The notes: generated from the letters alone by a model not told the origin. A DNA stretch of 19,126 nt from Amoebophrya sp. AT5.2 (GCA_005223375.1 RXOD01004690.1:1-19126), one strand, 5' to 3'; counted from the stretch's first letter, positions 1 through 10,602 are shown. Program-made: numbers and translations.

Positions 1-53
1 TTTCAAATTTTTGAAAGCAAACTCAACTTCTGACCCAACCCAATCCACCGCAG

Positions 54-667
54 GCACCTGTGATGCTTATGATGACGATGTGTTTGTGATGCAGCAGAAA
101 TTTTTTACTCACCTAGAGAATACGCAGTTTTGGTCCTCTAAGATTGGTCCTCGCGCCCAGGCCGACCCGGTGGGGAACGGTTGTGGCCAGGGGTACTTGA
201 TCATCACGCCGCTCCTGCTGGAGGACGGCAGTACGATTCTCGTGAACCGGGGCTTCCTGCACATGCGCGCGCTCAACGCGCGGGAGCACGAGGTGCCCGG
301 CTGGGTTCAGGTCCGCGGCGTGCTGGAGGAGGGCGAGATTCCTTCGCAGGAGAGCATGCTCTACGTGAAGAACGAACCAGGCCGAAAAAAGTACACCTGG
401 CTGATCGCGGAAGACCTCGCCTACAACGCAGGCGCATACAACTACGAGGAGTGCGCGAAGGGCCTGGTCACGGCGTACGACGTCTTCTACGAGGAGAAGA
501 AGCAGCGGCAGCGGGGATTCGACATGCGGCGGAAAGAGGACTTCCTGCTGTTCATGTTTGACGAACACACGAACTTTCAGTACGCGCTGCAGTGGTTCTC
601 AATCGGTGTTGTAATACTCGGAGCCTACGTGGGAAGGCTGAGGACGGACCTGCGGTGGAGGTTCTGA
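54..667 (+). CDS. SURF1: SURF1-like cytochrome c oxidase assembly factor, 5'-truncated by the window
   Basis: This is the C-terminal part of a SURF1/Shy1-family protein, a mitochondrial inner-membrane factor that helps assemble complex IV. What is seen: 'KIGPR', then 'GYLIITPLLLEDGSTILVNRGF', matching the family's conserved G-Y-x-V-x-T-P ... T-I-L-V-N-R-G-F core; a later 'VKNEPGRKKYTWLIAEDLA', matching its N-P-x-R-x-x-W-x-x-x-D-L region; and a C-terminal hydrophobic helix after 'HTNFQYALQWFS', the usual second membrane segment. The stop is TGA at 665-667. The left edge looks like an intron ending in AG at 52-53, giving an exon from 54. Because 54-126 is A/T-rich and poorly conserved, an exon start at 127 after 'acgcag' is the alternative. 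The N-terminal membrane segment and presequence lie upstream of the window. The family call is firm; the exon boundary is not. Confidence 0.85.
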
Positions 668-1431
668 CGCATTGATCTCGTGCTGAAACAGGCGCAACTA
701 CCGGTTAACGCGGGGGGCAACAGTTGTATGCTACCTTGGCATATGCCTACCGCGCGCCAGAATAACACATACGAACGTCGAACAAGGCAGTCGCGAAAAG
801 CTGTGTCCGAGCGCGCGCACAAACATACAGTACTACCGCGCTGCGCATCGCTTTCCGTCCCATGCTTGCATACAAAAACTCATCTAGCAGTTCCCTTGCG
901 CAATCCGTGTTCTGCGAGGTTTTTGTCACGGACGTGATAACGAAGTGCTAAGTACTAGGTGACCGATGAGAGAGGAGCCTATTGTGTTCAGGAACCTCAT
1001 TTTCAATCAGAAACCTCAAGCTCAAGCTCAAGAAGGATCGTAGTCCAGCGTGCCTATTTCATCTTTGTAGACGAAGCACGCGCCACAGGAACAGAAAGGT
1101 CACATTTGCGAATCCAAAAACAGGCTGCGGAGCGTGATTCTTTTTCCGTGGAATAAGCTACCTACTGCAAGTGTCTGACTTACTAGAAAGCATTGGTTGA
1201 CGTTGATTTCTTTGTATTCGTTTCAATAAGTTGTAGGTCATAAACCCCCACATATTCTTGCTGTTTTGACTTTCTGTCCGCAACATTTTTACGCACGACA
1301 ATGAACCGCGCTTCGTTGGAAGAATAAGTAAGCAATTGCGACCGGACCGCCTGGAACTGAACTTGCTTCTACGACTCCAGACGGAGTGGTTGCCGTGGCG
1401 CACACGGACGCACAAGTGAAAACCAACGCGG
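668..1431. other. Intergenic spacer, no gene recognised
   Basis: This lies between the SURF1-like stop and the HAD-gene ATG. Open frames here are short and lack family motifs or the G/C-rich third-position bias of the real exons. A small (AAGCTC)-type tandem run occurs near 1017-1033. It presumably holds the SURF1 3' UTR and the promoter and 5' UTR of the next gene. No TATA-like or spliced-leader acceptor motif stands out. Confidence 0.5.
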
Positions 1432-3818
1432 ATGGGCCAGACCGACAGCAAGAGTGGCCCTGGTGGTACAACATCCGGCACGTCGTCGTCGCCGGGACCT
1501 GGCGAAACAGATCAGATTAGAAAGGACTACCTGAACCGCCTGGGAATCGGCGGAAACGCGCGACCGTCCGGTGGGAATGCACGAGGTGGGTCCTCGAGCC
1601 CCAACTCATCTACCTCAGCAGCTGGCTCCGGTGGCGGACCACCAAACGCCACGACATCCCCACGAAGCGGCGGCATGACTACGTCGACCAGCAATCAACC
1701 AAGCGGTGGAAGCGGGGCCGTGGCTCCGAGCAGCGGACTGTCTGGCGTGACGAGCGCAAAAGGCGAGGAGCAGACCAGAGCAGCCGAGAAGGAAACCGCA
1801 GCCGCGCCAGGGGTGTTCGCGCCAGAGCCGAGGTTCGTCGAAGAGTTTATTTGGTTCAGTTTGTTTTAGCCAAAAAGTACCGCTACCGGTTAGGTAGTTT
1901 CAGACCGTGTTCTCAAATCTCAATCGAGATGGGAGGTTTGTTTGAATATGGTTACTTATCTGCTACTTGTACTTGTCGCTTTCACATCAGAGTGTCGACG
2001 GTAAGCTCGCAGGGGCAGGAACAAGTAGCGGCCGGGGATCCCGCGGAGGGCGAAACATCGGAGCAGCCTCCCCCGGTGCCAGTGGCTGGAGATGCAGCCG
2101 AAGACGGAAAAAGTCCGAAGACCGGAGCAGGAGGGGCAGACGCAGACAAAGTCTTCCAGATGAACGTCGCCGGTGAGCGCGATGATCAGATGCGAATCAC
2201 CCCGGGGCGGCCAGACGCCTTTCGGCACAAGTTTCTGCAAAAGCTGTCTTACGAGCGAATCTGGGTGCCCCAGCGGCAAAGACCACCGCAGCATCAGACA
2301 GGTAGGTTTGACGCTATTGCTTGTGTTGTTGAGCAGTTCTCGTCGGCTTCCCGTCCTTTGGCGCATGATGCGTCGAGGACATTAATTTGGAAATCCTTTC
2401 GTCCACTATTGCTGTGATATACCAATCGCCCCAAACTCCAATCAGTGATCATCTTCGATTGGGACGATACGCTGTTGTGCACGTCGTACCTAAATTTGCG
2501 GCTACCAACGCCCGAAATCCCCGGGCACGTGCAAAAGCAGCTCCTGCTGCTGGAACGGGTTGGCGCACAGCTCCTGGAATTGGCCATGAAGCTGGGACAG
2601 ACGTTCATCATCACCAACGCAATGAAGGGCTGGGTTGAGTACTCCGCGAGCAAGTACGTTCCGAGACTACTGCCAACCTTGCAAAAGTACTCTCCTTCCA
2701 TATGTTCCAAGTAGAACGAGCTATTGATCGAGTTTTTCCATTGGCTGGTTCTTACGGGCCGGGCCCTGACACGACCATGCCATATGTAAATCTATCACAC
2801 GACGACCAGGCTGACCATCATTTCTGCTCGCGGAAACTACGAGCACGCGTTTCCCGGGAACTACGGGCAGTGGAAGATCGAGGCGTTTTTGGAGGTGCAG
2901 CGGCAGCTGAACAGCCAGATCATCACGAACCTGGTGTCGCTTGGCGACAGCAACATGGAGATGGAGGCTGTGCACGTGATGGGAAAAGAGTTCGCCCAAG
3001 CCTTGATCAAAACGATCAAGTTCCGCGAGTCCCCCACGCCGGAGGAGCTGGTGAAGCAGCTGGAACTTGTCGCGCAGAAGTTCGAGAAGATCATCCTGAA
3101 CGCCCGAAACCTGAAGATCGGGCTCGAAAGAAAATGGAGCGGGGACCGACACAAAGGAAGTGGTGCGACCGGAGCAGGCGGGCAGCAGCAAGCAGCGGGG
3201 GGCGGTTCTTCGAACGGCGGGAGCCAGAAGGGGGCCGATGGAAGGAAAAGCAGGGAGGCGGCCGGATCGACGACCGGCGCGTCAAGGCAAGAAGACGGAC
3301 GGAAGCGTGGGGACAACTCTGCCGAGACGAGCGCACAACAAGCGGAACAAGAGCCGGGCTCCCTGAACGCAAGTGCCGCGTCCGAAAACAGCGCCACGGG
3401 GCAAACTTCGCTCCATAACCAGATGCTTGCGGACATGGCTGCGCAGCAGAAAAAGCCCTCAGCAGGGGCGTCGTCCACATCGACGCCATCCACTTCCACG
3501 GCGACGGCGTCGCCTTTGACCCAAGAAAAGCTCGCGAAGCTGGATGATCAATCCGCCGGAGGAGCGCCTGCGGCGATGGACTTCTCGAAGGCGAGCGACG
3601 GATCGTCCGTGTGCGAGGCAGCCTCGATCGGCGGGGGAGCGTGCAGCGACTCCGAAATGAGTCCGCGAGGGCCGGTTTTGAACGCTGATCAGAAAAACAA
3701 GGCGTTACTGAAAGCAGGTTTCTCCTCGCAGCAGCGGCTGACCGACGTGCCAGTGGGAGTCGAAGTACCGGAGGAGAAAGAGGGGACGTCGGAGAAAGAG
3801 GCGGGCACAGATTCGTGA
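1432..3818 (+). CDS. HAD-superfamily phosphatase-like protein, four exons, possible N-myristoylation
   Basis: The model joins 1432-1832, 1991-2301, 2446-2686 and 2810-3818 with GT-AG introns and matching phases, giving 653 aa. An in-frame TGA lies 15 bases before the ATG. The haloacid dehalogenase core is clear: motif I 'IIFDWDDTLLCTS' (nucleophile about D242, acid/base D244), motif II 'FIITNA' (T about 294), and motif IV 'LGDSNMEMEA' (D364, E368). The segment 'TIISARGNYEHAFPGNYGQWKIEAFLE' after motif II resembles protist HAD proteins I recall, of unknown substrate. Residues 1-235 and 430-653 are low-complexity Gly/Ser/Thr/Ala/Glu sequence and probably disordered. The N-terminus MGQTDS fits the MGxxxS myristoylation pattern, suggesting membrane anchoring (inference). 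The exon 1/exon 2 junction is the least certain: a donor at 1813 with acceptor 2012 also keeps frame. The substrate cannot be told from sequence. Confidence 0.85.
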
Positions 3819-4645
3819 TCTTGCGCGAGCTGTCATTCGCGGAAGGTGCAGGTGTACCTATTGGAAATAGATTGGTGCGACCTGATATCGCCGCCACCGT
3901 GAATCGTTCAGCGGTCGCACGTTCGTACCGCAGTACTAGTTCTCCGAAGTTTAGGCAGATTGATTGCACGTCCACGTTGAATGGATTCAGGAGTTTTCCG
4001 AGTTGACCTTTTGCTCCTTACAAACATAGCCACGGCGACACTTTTCTTTCTGGTATCGAAGAATGGAAGCGACAATGGGCTAACCACAGTACTACCCAGC
4101 ACGCACGACGACCCCGCCGGCATGAACTATCTTCTAGCGCCGAAGGGTCGGAGTTTTGGTATTCCCGACTTTGCGTGCGACCGCGGGTTTTTTTGACGTT
4201 GGATTGATTCTGCGCATGCGAAGACCCGTTTGCGCAAGGTTGCAATCGGAATCCCCATTTTTCTGCTGCTCACGCCTGACGAAAACAGAATGGTTTTGAC
4301 ACCTCTGCTCATTTTTTTTGAAGCTGGACAAAGACATCATTTCAGCTGCGCACGCCGATGTAAACAAATATTACAGATACAGATTGATAAAAGCACGGAC
4401 GCACAACGCACAGCACTGCGCGATGGATATACACGAACTGATACTGCACCGGATCGGCAGATAAAGTGCTTGCAAAAAAAACGGAATGTGACTTCAGACG
4501 CCTACTTCCGTGCGTCGTGGCTTCCAGCCATGTGGGATCCTTTCCTCTTCGGTCAGGCGAGAAATCTGTTCGGAGTGTCTGTCCTGGTTTAGCAAATACG
4601 GGAATCTTCATCTTCGATCACAAGCTTGTAAGTTACAACTAGTAG

Positions 4646-4690
4646 CCTAAGGGCCTTCCCCTTCGGGTTCGGCTTCGCCTTACCCTTAGG
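4646..4690. repeat. G/C-rich hairpin cluster with TTCG loops
   Basis: CCTAAGGG at 4646-4653 is an exact inverted partner of CCCTTAGG at 4683-4690. The 29-base loop itself holds two mini-hairpins, CCC-TTCG-GG and GGC-TTC-GCC, of the very stable UUCG type. It sits alone in an A/T-rich spacer. Such clusters are known as proliferating palindromes in several algal and organellar genomes. Whether it is a repeat here needs other copies in the genome; none was seen in this window. Confidence 0.4.
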
Positions 4691-5115
4691 GTTAGACCGT
4701 GAGTGCCGATAAGACCCGTCAGTTTCCCTAGCCTCTCACGGCGAGCAGTTGTTCACGTGTAAATAGTGACGGCAACCAGTAAGACTATGAAAGCGCCGTA
4801 TCTACTTTCAAAAACGGCTGTATCAATCGGTTACAGTGTTGGTATGCGTATGCATGGATTCTGATTTTGGTGTAGTGCTAGAGCTTTCTGGTTCTAGCTA
4901 CTTGCTCTGTATTTCTTCATGATAAATTGGTATTAACCAACACTCCGCATCCATTCGTGAATAATGGCGCTGGCGCACCACTAGGGTCTGCGGCTGTCCC
5001 TCCCGAGAGGAAGACGTCCGCGGTACTTACGCCGTGCTCAGTTTGGGAAGCTGCCAACCGCGAAGAAAGTGTGCCAGTAGAAATTCGGCTGGAGAGCCGC
5101 TTTTAGAAGTGGTAA

Positions 5116-5628
5116 CTACACCTCCGCAGCAGCCTGCGCGCCGTAAAGAACCAAGTTCACCACGAAGATCATAAGCACGCGGCACTTTTTTTGAGGCCGG
5201 TCTTCGACACGAAAACGCACGTCGTCGCTTCGGCTCTGGGGAAGATACGAATTGGTTGTGGGTGACGAGGAGGTCGCGAGTGGAACCGCGGGGAGAGCGC
5301 GTGACGTTCTCAATTCCCTGGCTACGCGTAATTCATTGCCGACGAGCACTAAGAGAAAAAGTCCACCTGCTTCGCTAGCTCTGCCCGGCGGCAGGCAGCT
5401 ACACGCAAAGAACCTCGAGAGGAGGTTTGCTTCGAGGCCGCCCGGCGGAGAGAGCAGGAGGGCGAAATCAGTCGCGCGGGCCGGACGAGAGCAATCCAGC
5501 GCGCCCCCGAACGCACGAAGCGTACCCGGCATCCTTGGAACGGAGTAGTGAGGAAACGGACCGTCGGGGACACTGCCCAAGGATTTCCGAGTGTCAGATT
5601 GCGCGAGGTGGCAGTGTAGTGCTCGCAC
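5116..5628 (-). other. Doubtful minus-strand open frame (170 codons)
   Basis: This is an ATG-initiated frame on the minus strand whose start lies 4 bp from the SLY1 ATG. The product is Ala/Leu/Arg/Pro-rich and ends in a hydrophobic run 'VLMIFVVNLVLYGAQAAAEV' that could be a membrane segment. No family is recognised. The region is locally G/C-rich, which lengthens chance open frames, and it would be the only minus-strand gene in the window. It could equally be promoter or 5' UTR of SLY1. Confidence 0.12.
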
Positions 5629-5631
5629 GTC

Positions 5632-8419
5632 ATGATGTCGTCAAGGCTCGACGCACGTGAGCTCCAGCGGAAGAGCGTGCATCGCATGCTCCATTTGGCC
5701 GTCACGGAGGAGGACGCCAAATCCGCATATTCAGACAAGGCGCAGTGGAAGGTACCTTTATTGATTTCGCAATGAGATGGAGATGCATTTGCAGGAGTCC
5801 AGGATTTCTTCAACTTCGCACTTACAGGCACTTGTATACGACAAGCAGGGCCAGGATATCATCGCGCCGCTGTTCACAGTCGGGTCACTGCGCAGCTTGT
5901 TCGGCGTGACACTGCACCGGCAGATAAGCTCAGAAAGGAGCGAGGTGCCCGACGTGCCCTGCATATACTTCGTGGAGCCAACAGAAGCTAACATCCAGAA
6001 AATGATCGACGACTGCAAGCGGAAACTCTACCCAGAGTAAGTACCTTTCGTGAATAAAATCATCGGCTTGATGGCGCTCTCTTGCCCGCTAATTTATCCT
6101 TGCTTGAGTAAATAAGAATCGTCATGCATGAATTTCCGCGCCGGTCACGACGGACTAAACAACGAAACAACCAGGCTCCACGTAAACTTCACCTCGACTG
6201 TTTCGCGGCAGCTACTCGAACGGCTCGCGTTTGGTCTCAACGAGATATCCGAGGCCCGCCGAATCAGCTCGGTGGTGGATCGATTCGTAAATTTCGTTGC
6301 CCTCGGCGCTGCGTCGGTCTCGCTGAATCTCGAGAACTCGTACTCCACGCTGCGCTCCTCCCTGGTGCAGGACAGCGAAATAGAGTCGCTTCTCGACCGC
6401 ATCGCGACGAGTCTGCTGTCCCTTCTGGTCACGCTGAAAGTCGGCGTGCCGATCATCCGGTGCCCGCCAAACGACGCCGCGCAACTGGTCGCGCAAAAAT
6501 TGCACGACAAGATCTACGACATGCTGTCGAAAAACGCCGATCTGTTCGTCCAGGGCTTCCAGGGGGAGCCTCGACCGGTGCTGTGCCTGTTGGACAGAGA
6601 TCTGGACTTGGGCACCATGTTGCATCACACGTGGACCTATGAAACTATGTGCCATGACGTCCTCGGAATGCGGTTGAACAAACTGAGTCTAGTGGAAAAC
6701 GAAGACGACCCAGCGAAAGCGACCAAAAAAACCTACGATATCGACGTATATATAAATATTCGATACTTTTAGGGAAAATACCTGTAGTTTCTCTTTCGAT
6801 TTGCGGTACTAATGATGTTGAAAGAAAAACCGCCTCGAAATTTCTCTGTGTCTGCAGCAGCGCCAGCAAGAAATAAAGTGTGTCTGTCACAGAAGTGAAG
6901 TGTACTCTTTCCTATAAATCAAACGGAACATCAGCCCAACGACAAGTTCTGGAGCGAATACCAGCACGTGATAATTCACGAGCAGTTCGACGCGGTGGAT
7001 CGGGAACTCCAAGAGTTTAACAAGAAGCACAAGAACATGCAGTCTGGAGACCTAAACCAGGCGATCACGCAGCTGCCGGAGATGCAGGAGAGGAAACGAT
7101 CGCTCGAAATGCACACCAATATCGCGCACGCGATCCTCAGGCAGATCAAGAAGCGGGGGCTGGACAGGTGAGATACAAATTTGTTTGCGATCAACAGCGG
7201 CGGGGATTGCAAATTTCGCTCGCGAAGAGATGTCGTTTCAGTTTGGTGCGCATGAAAAAAAAGGTAATAGTGAATACGGACAAGAACAGCCGTCAAAGAT
7301 TAACGGATCTGTAAGATTCTCTCGATCATTTTTCCCCACGCTCCACGGACTATCGCCAGGTTTTATGTCGTCGAGGACCAGTATCCGGGCCAGAGTGTGC
7401 AAGCGGCGATGGGAGCGCTCGATGCGCTGCTGGCAGAGGTGCCAAACGCGACGCTGCAGGACCGCATTCGCGCGGTTCTCGTGCTCTACTGCTGCAAGTC
7501 GCAACAGCTGAACGAGAAGCAGTACAACGACCTACTGTCCTTGCTCGACCGAATAGGCGCGCCGCGAGCATCGCTGGCATACCTGGAGCACATCGTGAAA
7601 ACCACCTGCCACAAGTATTCATTGTATGTAGGTTTAATTCCGTTTTACTTCTTCTTGATCTTGTTCATGGTCTGCATGCTCGCCAGGTACAGTGTTTGCG
7701 TAAAACCACCTTAATAACGAGTCAAATAGTTTTCAACCCTTCATGTCTCTACGTACCTCAGGCCGCAGCTGACTTCCCAGTCCGCGGTGCAGGAGACAAT
7801 ATCAATGAACTCGCTCACGTCGGGGAACATGGGGACTGCCGGACGCATGTTCGGCGGACTGCTAAACCAGGCAGCGGAAGCTACGATGCGCAACCTGGAG
7901 AAGATACTACCGACGAAGCGCGAGCTCCTCACGACGAAGATCGTGACGACCCTGATGGAGAATCGACCAAGCGACGAAAAGACAAACGTGGACAACTATG
8001 TGTACATAGACCCGAAAATGCCACCCAGCACAAGGGTAAAACGTGTTTTTTTGTTCTGCTGGTTTTCGTTTTTCATTTTCTGACGGATTTTCTAGTGGTC
8101 GCGATAACACCAGCCACAGATACGTCGGTCTTGCCAGCTCGATCACGACCGCAGCATCGCCATCATCCCCATAATTTTCCCTAACCACTGATCTTTTTCG
8201 TCTCAGGCAGCTGCCTCTTCGACGGGGTCGCGGTATCGGGCTTCCTTCAAACGGTCAATAGTTTGCATGGTGGGCGGTGGAAATTTGACCGAGGCGCAGC
8301 AGATGCGGGAAGCGGCCCAGGAGAGAGGCCGGGAGTGTGTGTACACAGCAACAAACTTCGCGTCGCCAGAACAGTTTCTCGAGGAGCTGCAGCAACTCGG
8401 GCAACAAGGAGGAGGATAA
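5632..8419 (+). CDS. SCFD1/SLY1: SLY1/SCFD1 Sec1/Munc18-family vesicle fusion protein, seven exons, complete
   Basis: Exons 5632-5751, 5828-6036, 6175-6745, 6935-7167, 7360-7623, 7762-8035 and 8207-8419 join in phase through GT-AG introns of 76-192 bp to give 627 aa, close to the ~640 aa of human SCFD1. SLY1 binds syntaxin-5-type SNAREs and promotes ER-Golgi membrane fusion. Family landmarks in order: 'QWK' joined to 'ALVYDKQGQDIIAPLF' (the WKxLIYDxxGQDIISPLL block); 'DVPCIYFVEPTEANIQKM'; 'LHVNFTSTVSR'; 'VPIIRCPPNDAAQLVAQKL'; 'LLDRDLDLGTMLHHTWTYE'; 'NDKFWSEYQH'; 'LHTNIAHAIL'; 'VYIDPKMPPSTR'; 'VCMVGGGNLTEAQQM'; ending '...FLEELQQLGQQGGG'. The 6037-6174 intron is supported because splicing there restores 'LYPE-LHVNF', matching the human alignment without an insertion. 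The start is ATG 5632, with a second ATG at 5635. The gene appears intact. Confidence 0.96.
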
Positions 8420-9042
8420 AGTTAAGCAGGGCGTTTGTGTAATCGCGCGTGCACAATTCGTTGCACCCTGCTGCGCAGCGGCCAGAGGCAAAGCGAAAAT
8501 GTAATGTGCAAGTATTTCCTTCGCTTAGAATGATCGATCCATAAAGACAAACGCGATCGCGACAAGTACAAACGCGCTCGAGCTCATTCCGAATTCTCCC
8601 CATTGCGATTTGTAGATATCACGAAGATTCGCGCTCCCCTGCAAGATCAAAGGGGATGAGCAAGAATTCATCTAGCAGGCGCGCCGATTGCACTTGCGGA
8701 CGGCCCCCCAGGATGCTCTTTCGACGGACAGGAGTTCTGTGTGAAATTTCATGTTGGGCTTGTTGAGTTCCAAACTGTTCGCTGAGCAGATGTGAATCGG
8801 TGTGGTCACAGCGTCATACGGAGTGCCGTGTTTTTCGTCAGGCTAGCAGTCTACAACAATACAATTACTTCTAATTCTACTGCGCGATAATCGTGATGGA
8901 CATGCTTCGGTCATGACACACGCAAGGTCATGGCACACGCAAGTTTTCATGTACACCTAGTGGAAGGCTGATCAAGATCATATTTATCAGATATTTTGTT
9001 ACATCTTTACCGGAAATCGAAATTGGTGCAGCGCCAAAAATC
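8420..9042. other. Intergenic spacer between SLY1 and the F-box-like gene
   Basis: No credible coding region was found. It contains a 17-bp tandem duplication at 8909-8942 (listed separately). The remainder is presumed 3' UTR, terminator and promoter sequence without a recognisable motif. Confidence 0.45.
8909..8942. repeat. 17-bp tandem duplication
   Basis: Two head-to-tail copies, GGTCATGACACACGCAA (8909-8925) and GGTCATGGCACACGCAA (8926-8942), differ at one base. This is a recent local duplication about 100 bp before the F-box-like ATG. It may be neutral or a duplicated protein-binding site; function is not inferable. Confidence 0.75.
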
Positions 9043-10548
9043 ATGTTGGCCCAGTGCCGCCTGGAAGGTCTCGCGGATCTTCTGGAGTTTGACGGACTGC
9101 GCGATCAAGTGCTGTCTTTCGTCGACGCGCGGGACGTGGGACGGGTTGCAGCAACGTGCAAGCGAGCACGGGACGCGGTCGAAGATGAGCAGGGAAAGCT
9201 GCGGGCGGTCAATTTATCGCTGAAGTTTATATGCCGTCCCCGTTTGGATGGGATGGGCCACAGGGTTCCGAAGCCGCTCGACTTGTGTCCAATCTACAGC
9301 AGGCTGCATATACAATCCCTACAGCGACTCGGGATAGAAATCGATATCAATCGGGATGCGCATGTAGACGCGGATGTGGACGCCGACGGCATGACAATTG
9401 ACATGGCAGCAACATTGGGGCAGATCCACTCATTGCTCGGGAAGGAATTGCATCAGTTTCGTGTCTACTTTTTAAATGGCAAAACACAGAAACCCCTACG
9501 ACTCCATTTCGGAGCAGGAGGTGGAGCCGCATCTTCCTCCACATTTAACCACTTCGCAACCACGCTCGCTGCGCTACCTGTGCTGGAGGAAGTGTGGCTC
9601 ACGAGCGCGCTTGCGGAGCTTCCCGTAGCGGTAAGCTCTTCGTCCGCCAGCAGTCGCGCAGGCGCAGCAGATTTTTTCCCGCGTCTTCGTCGCTTGAAGG
9701 TCATTGGAAGGTTGAAGCTGCACGACCTCACGAGGGACGCGCTGCTCTATCGTGCTGTAGTTTGTGTTCCGACTTCGACTTCGTCCGAGGGTATTGCCAA
9801 TGCCGGGCATGTCCGGAGCAGTAGTAGCACCGTCACCGCGAGCACGACCACACTCACACATTGTTCGGGAAGGAAGCTCGAGGCCTTTGTTTGCAATCTC
9901 ACTCTCGCCGGGCTACAACTAAAACAGGGACCCGGTGTCGAGTTCTGGAGGAGCGCCGTCAGCCCGTCAACGAAAACGGTTGGGATATCTTTGCTCTCCG
10001 ATCGAGAAAAGGACGATGCCCAGGGAGAAGAAGAAGAAGAAGAAGAAGAAGAAGACGACGAAGCAGAAGACGGCCAGCGCGACAGGTTTCAGGCCGCAGC
10101 GAAACAACTATGGGACACCAAAGCCGAAGCCGAAACTGCTTCGATGTTGTGGAAGGGCGCCGTAAACGTCCAGCATTTAATCATAAATCATATCCCGGCA
10201 CAACAAGAATGGCTCCAACACCTCCCAAGTCTCCAGACCCTCTGCGTTTGGGACGAACCTGCGTTCATGAGTAAGCGAATGCGGCGGCCCCACTTTGTTT
10301 CCTTCTTCGATAGCTGCTCGTCGCTCCGATCGCTGGCGTTTCGCAAAACATGCATGTCGTCTCCAGAGCTAGGTTGGTTAGCCGCGCGCATGGCAGACAA
10401 GATGAGCTTCCTGCCTGGTCTGTCTGCAAACCGCAGGGAGGAGATCGCGCGCGCTTTTGAGAAGTGCATGAACAGAAACACATTAACACAGACCGCATAT
10501 CGCATTACTGCAGGGACAACTCCTCTGCTTGAATTTTCGACGCGGTGA
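9043..10548 (+). CDS. F-box-like / leucine-rich repeat-like protein, intronless
   Basis: A single 501-aa open frame with no need for introns. Residues about 13-50 ('LLEFDGLRDQVLSFVDARDVGRVAATCKRARDAVED') match the F-box pattern of a Leu-rich first helix, 'LSFVDARDVGR' and a 'TCKRARD' third helix; F-box domains recruit SKP1 in SCF ubiquitin ligases. The remainder holds spaced 'LPVLEEVWLTSALAELP', 'FPRLRRLKVIG', 'LPSLQTLCVWDE' and 'CSSLRSLAFRK' segments, typical of irregular leucine-rich repeats, suggesting an FBXL-like substrate receptor (inference). A Glu/Asp run near residues 328-345 is encoded by a GAA repeat. Short low-complexity Ser/Ala and Thr/Ser loops interrupt the domain. It is intronless whereas most neighbours have introns. 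Coding status is good; the F-box call is moderate. Confidence 0.7.
   Translation: MLAQCRLEGLADLLEFDGLRDQVLSFVDARDVGRVAATCKRARDAVEDEQGKLRAVNLSLKFICRPRLDGMGHRVPKPLDLCPIYSRLHIQSLQRLGIEIDINRDAHVDADVDADGMTIDMAATLGQIHSLLGKELHQFRVYFLNGKTQKPLRLHFGAGGGAASSSTFNHFATTLAALPVLEEVWLTSALAELPVAVSSSSASSRAGAADFFPRLRRLKVIGRLKLHDLTRDALLYRAVVCVPTSTSSEGIANAGHVRSSSSTVTASTTTLTHCSGRKLEAFVCNLTLAGLQLKQGPGVEFWRSAVSPSTKTVGISLLSDREKDDAQGEEEEEEEEEDDEAEDGQRDRFQAAAKQLWDTKAEAETASMLWKGAVNVQHLIINHIPAQQEWLQHLPSLQTLCVWDEPAFMSKRMRRPHFVSFFDSCSSLRSLAFRKTCMSSPELGWLAARMADKMSFLPGLSANRREEIARAFEKCMNRNTLTQTAYRITAGTTPLLEFSTR
10024..10055 (+). repeat. GAA/GAG trinucleotide microsatellite inside the F-box-like gene
   Basis: About ten consecutive GAA/GAG triplets encode poly-Glu, followed by GAC triplets giving Asp. 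Perfect triplet purity suggests a length-variable microsatellite that keeps the frame. Confidence 0.85.
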
Positions 10549-10602
10549 CTTTTATCAAATTCGACGACTCGATAGCCAGTGGCGGTTCCAGCATTGGCAA
10601 CA

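Larger units (their letters stand above)
3819..5631. other. Long intergenic spacer (1.8 kb)
   Basis: This is the largest gene-free stretch. It is more A/T-rich than the coding regions and has stops in all forward frames. It contains a hairpin-forming G/C-rich cluster near 4646-4690 (listed separately) and, at 5116-5628 on the minus strand, an open frame of 170 codons (listed separately, doubtful). The last 100 bases are presumably the SLY1 promoter and 5' UTR. No tRNA cloverleaf or snRNA signature was recognised. Confidence 0.45.

Noticed and set aside
113..568. Minus-strand 151-codon open frame over the SURF1-like exon
   Set aside because: It mirrors the G/C-rich codon pattern of the conserved plus-strand SURF1 exon and has no motif of its own.
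2861..3975. Long minus-strand frames (212 and 294 codons) over the HAD gene's C-terminal exon
   Set aside because: These are Cys/Ser/Pro-rich shadows of the low-complexity Gly/Ala/Ser exon; the plus-strand frame continues from the catalytic core through matching splice phases.
4200..4260. Possible tRNA (GGTTGCAATC-like B box)
   Set aside because: It does not match the GGTTCGANTCC consensus, and no acceptor stem or cloverleaf could be formed by eye.
4230..4592. Plus-strand 120-codon frame in the long spacer
   Set aside because: No third-position bias, no motif, and interrupted by A/T-rich homopolymers; probably chance.
6128..6174. Start of SLY1 exon 3 at the ATG at 6128
   Set aside because: It would insert about 15 residues absent from the family, and no acceptor precedes it. 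The AG at 6173-6174 restores the known alignment and the codon phase.
6124..6642. Alternative plus-strand frame 'MHEFPRRSRR...' over SLY1 exon 3
   Set aside because: The overlapping frame carries the conserved Sec1-family blocks. This one is Arg-rich out-of-frame translation.
9861..10274. Arg-rich plus-strand frame inside the F-box-like gene
   Set aside because: It reads the GAA repeat and neighbours out of frame (poly-Arg/Lys); the 501-codon frame is uninterrupted and has domain-like segments.
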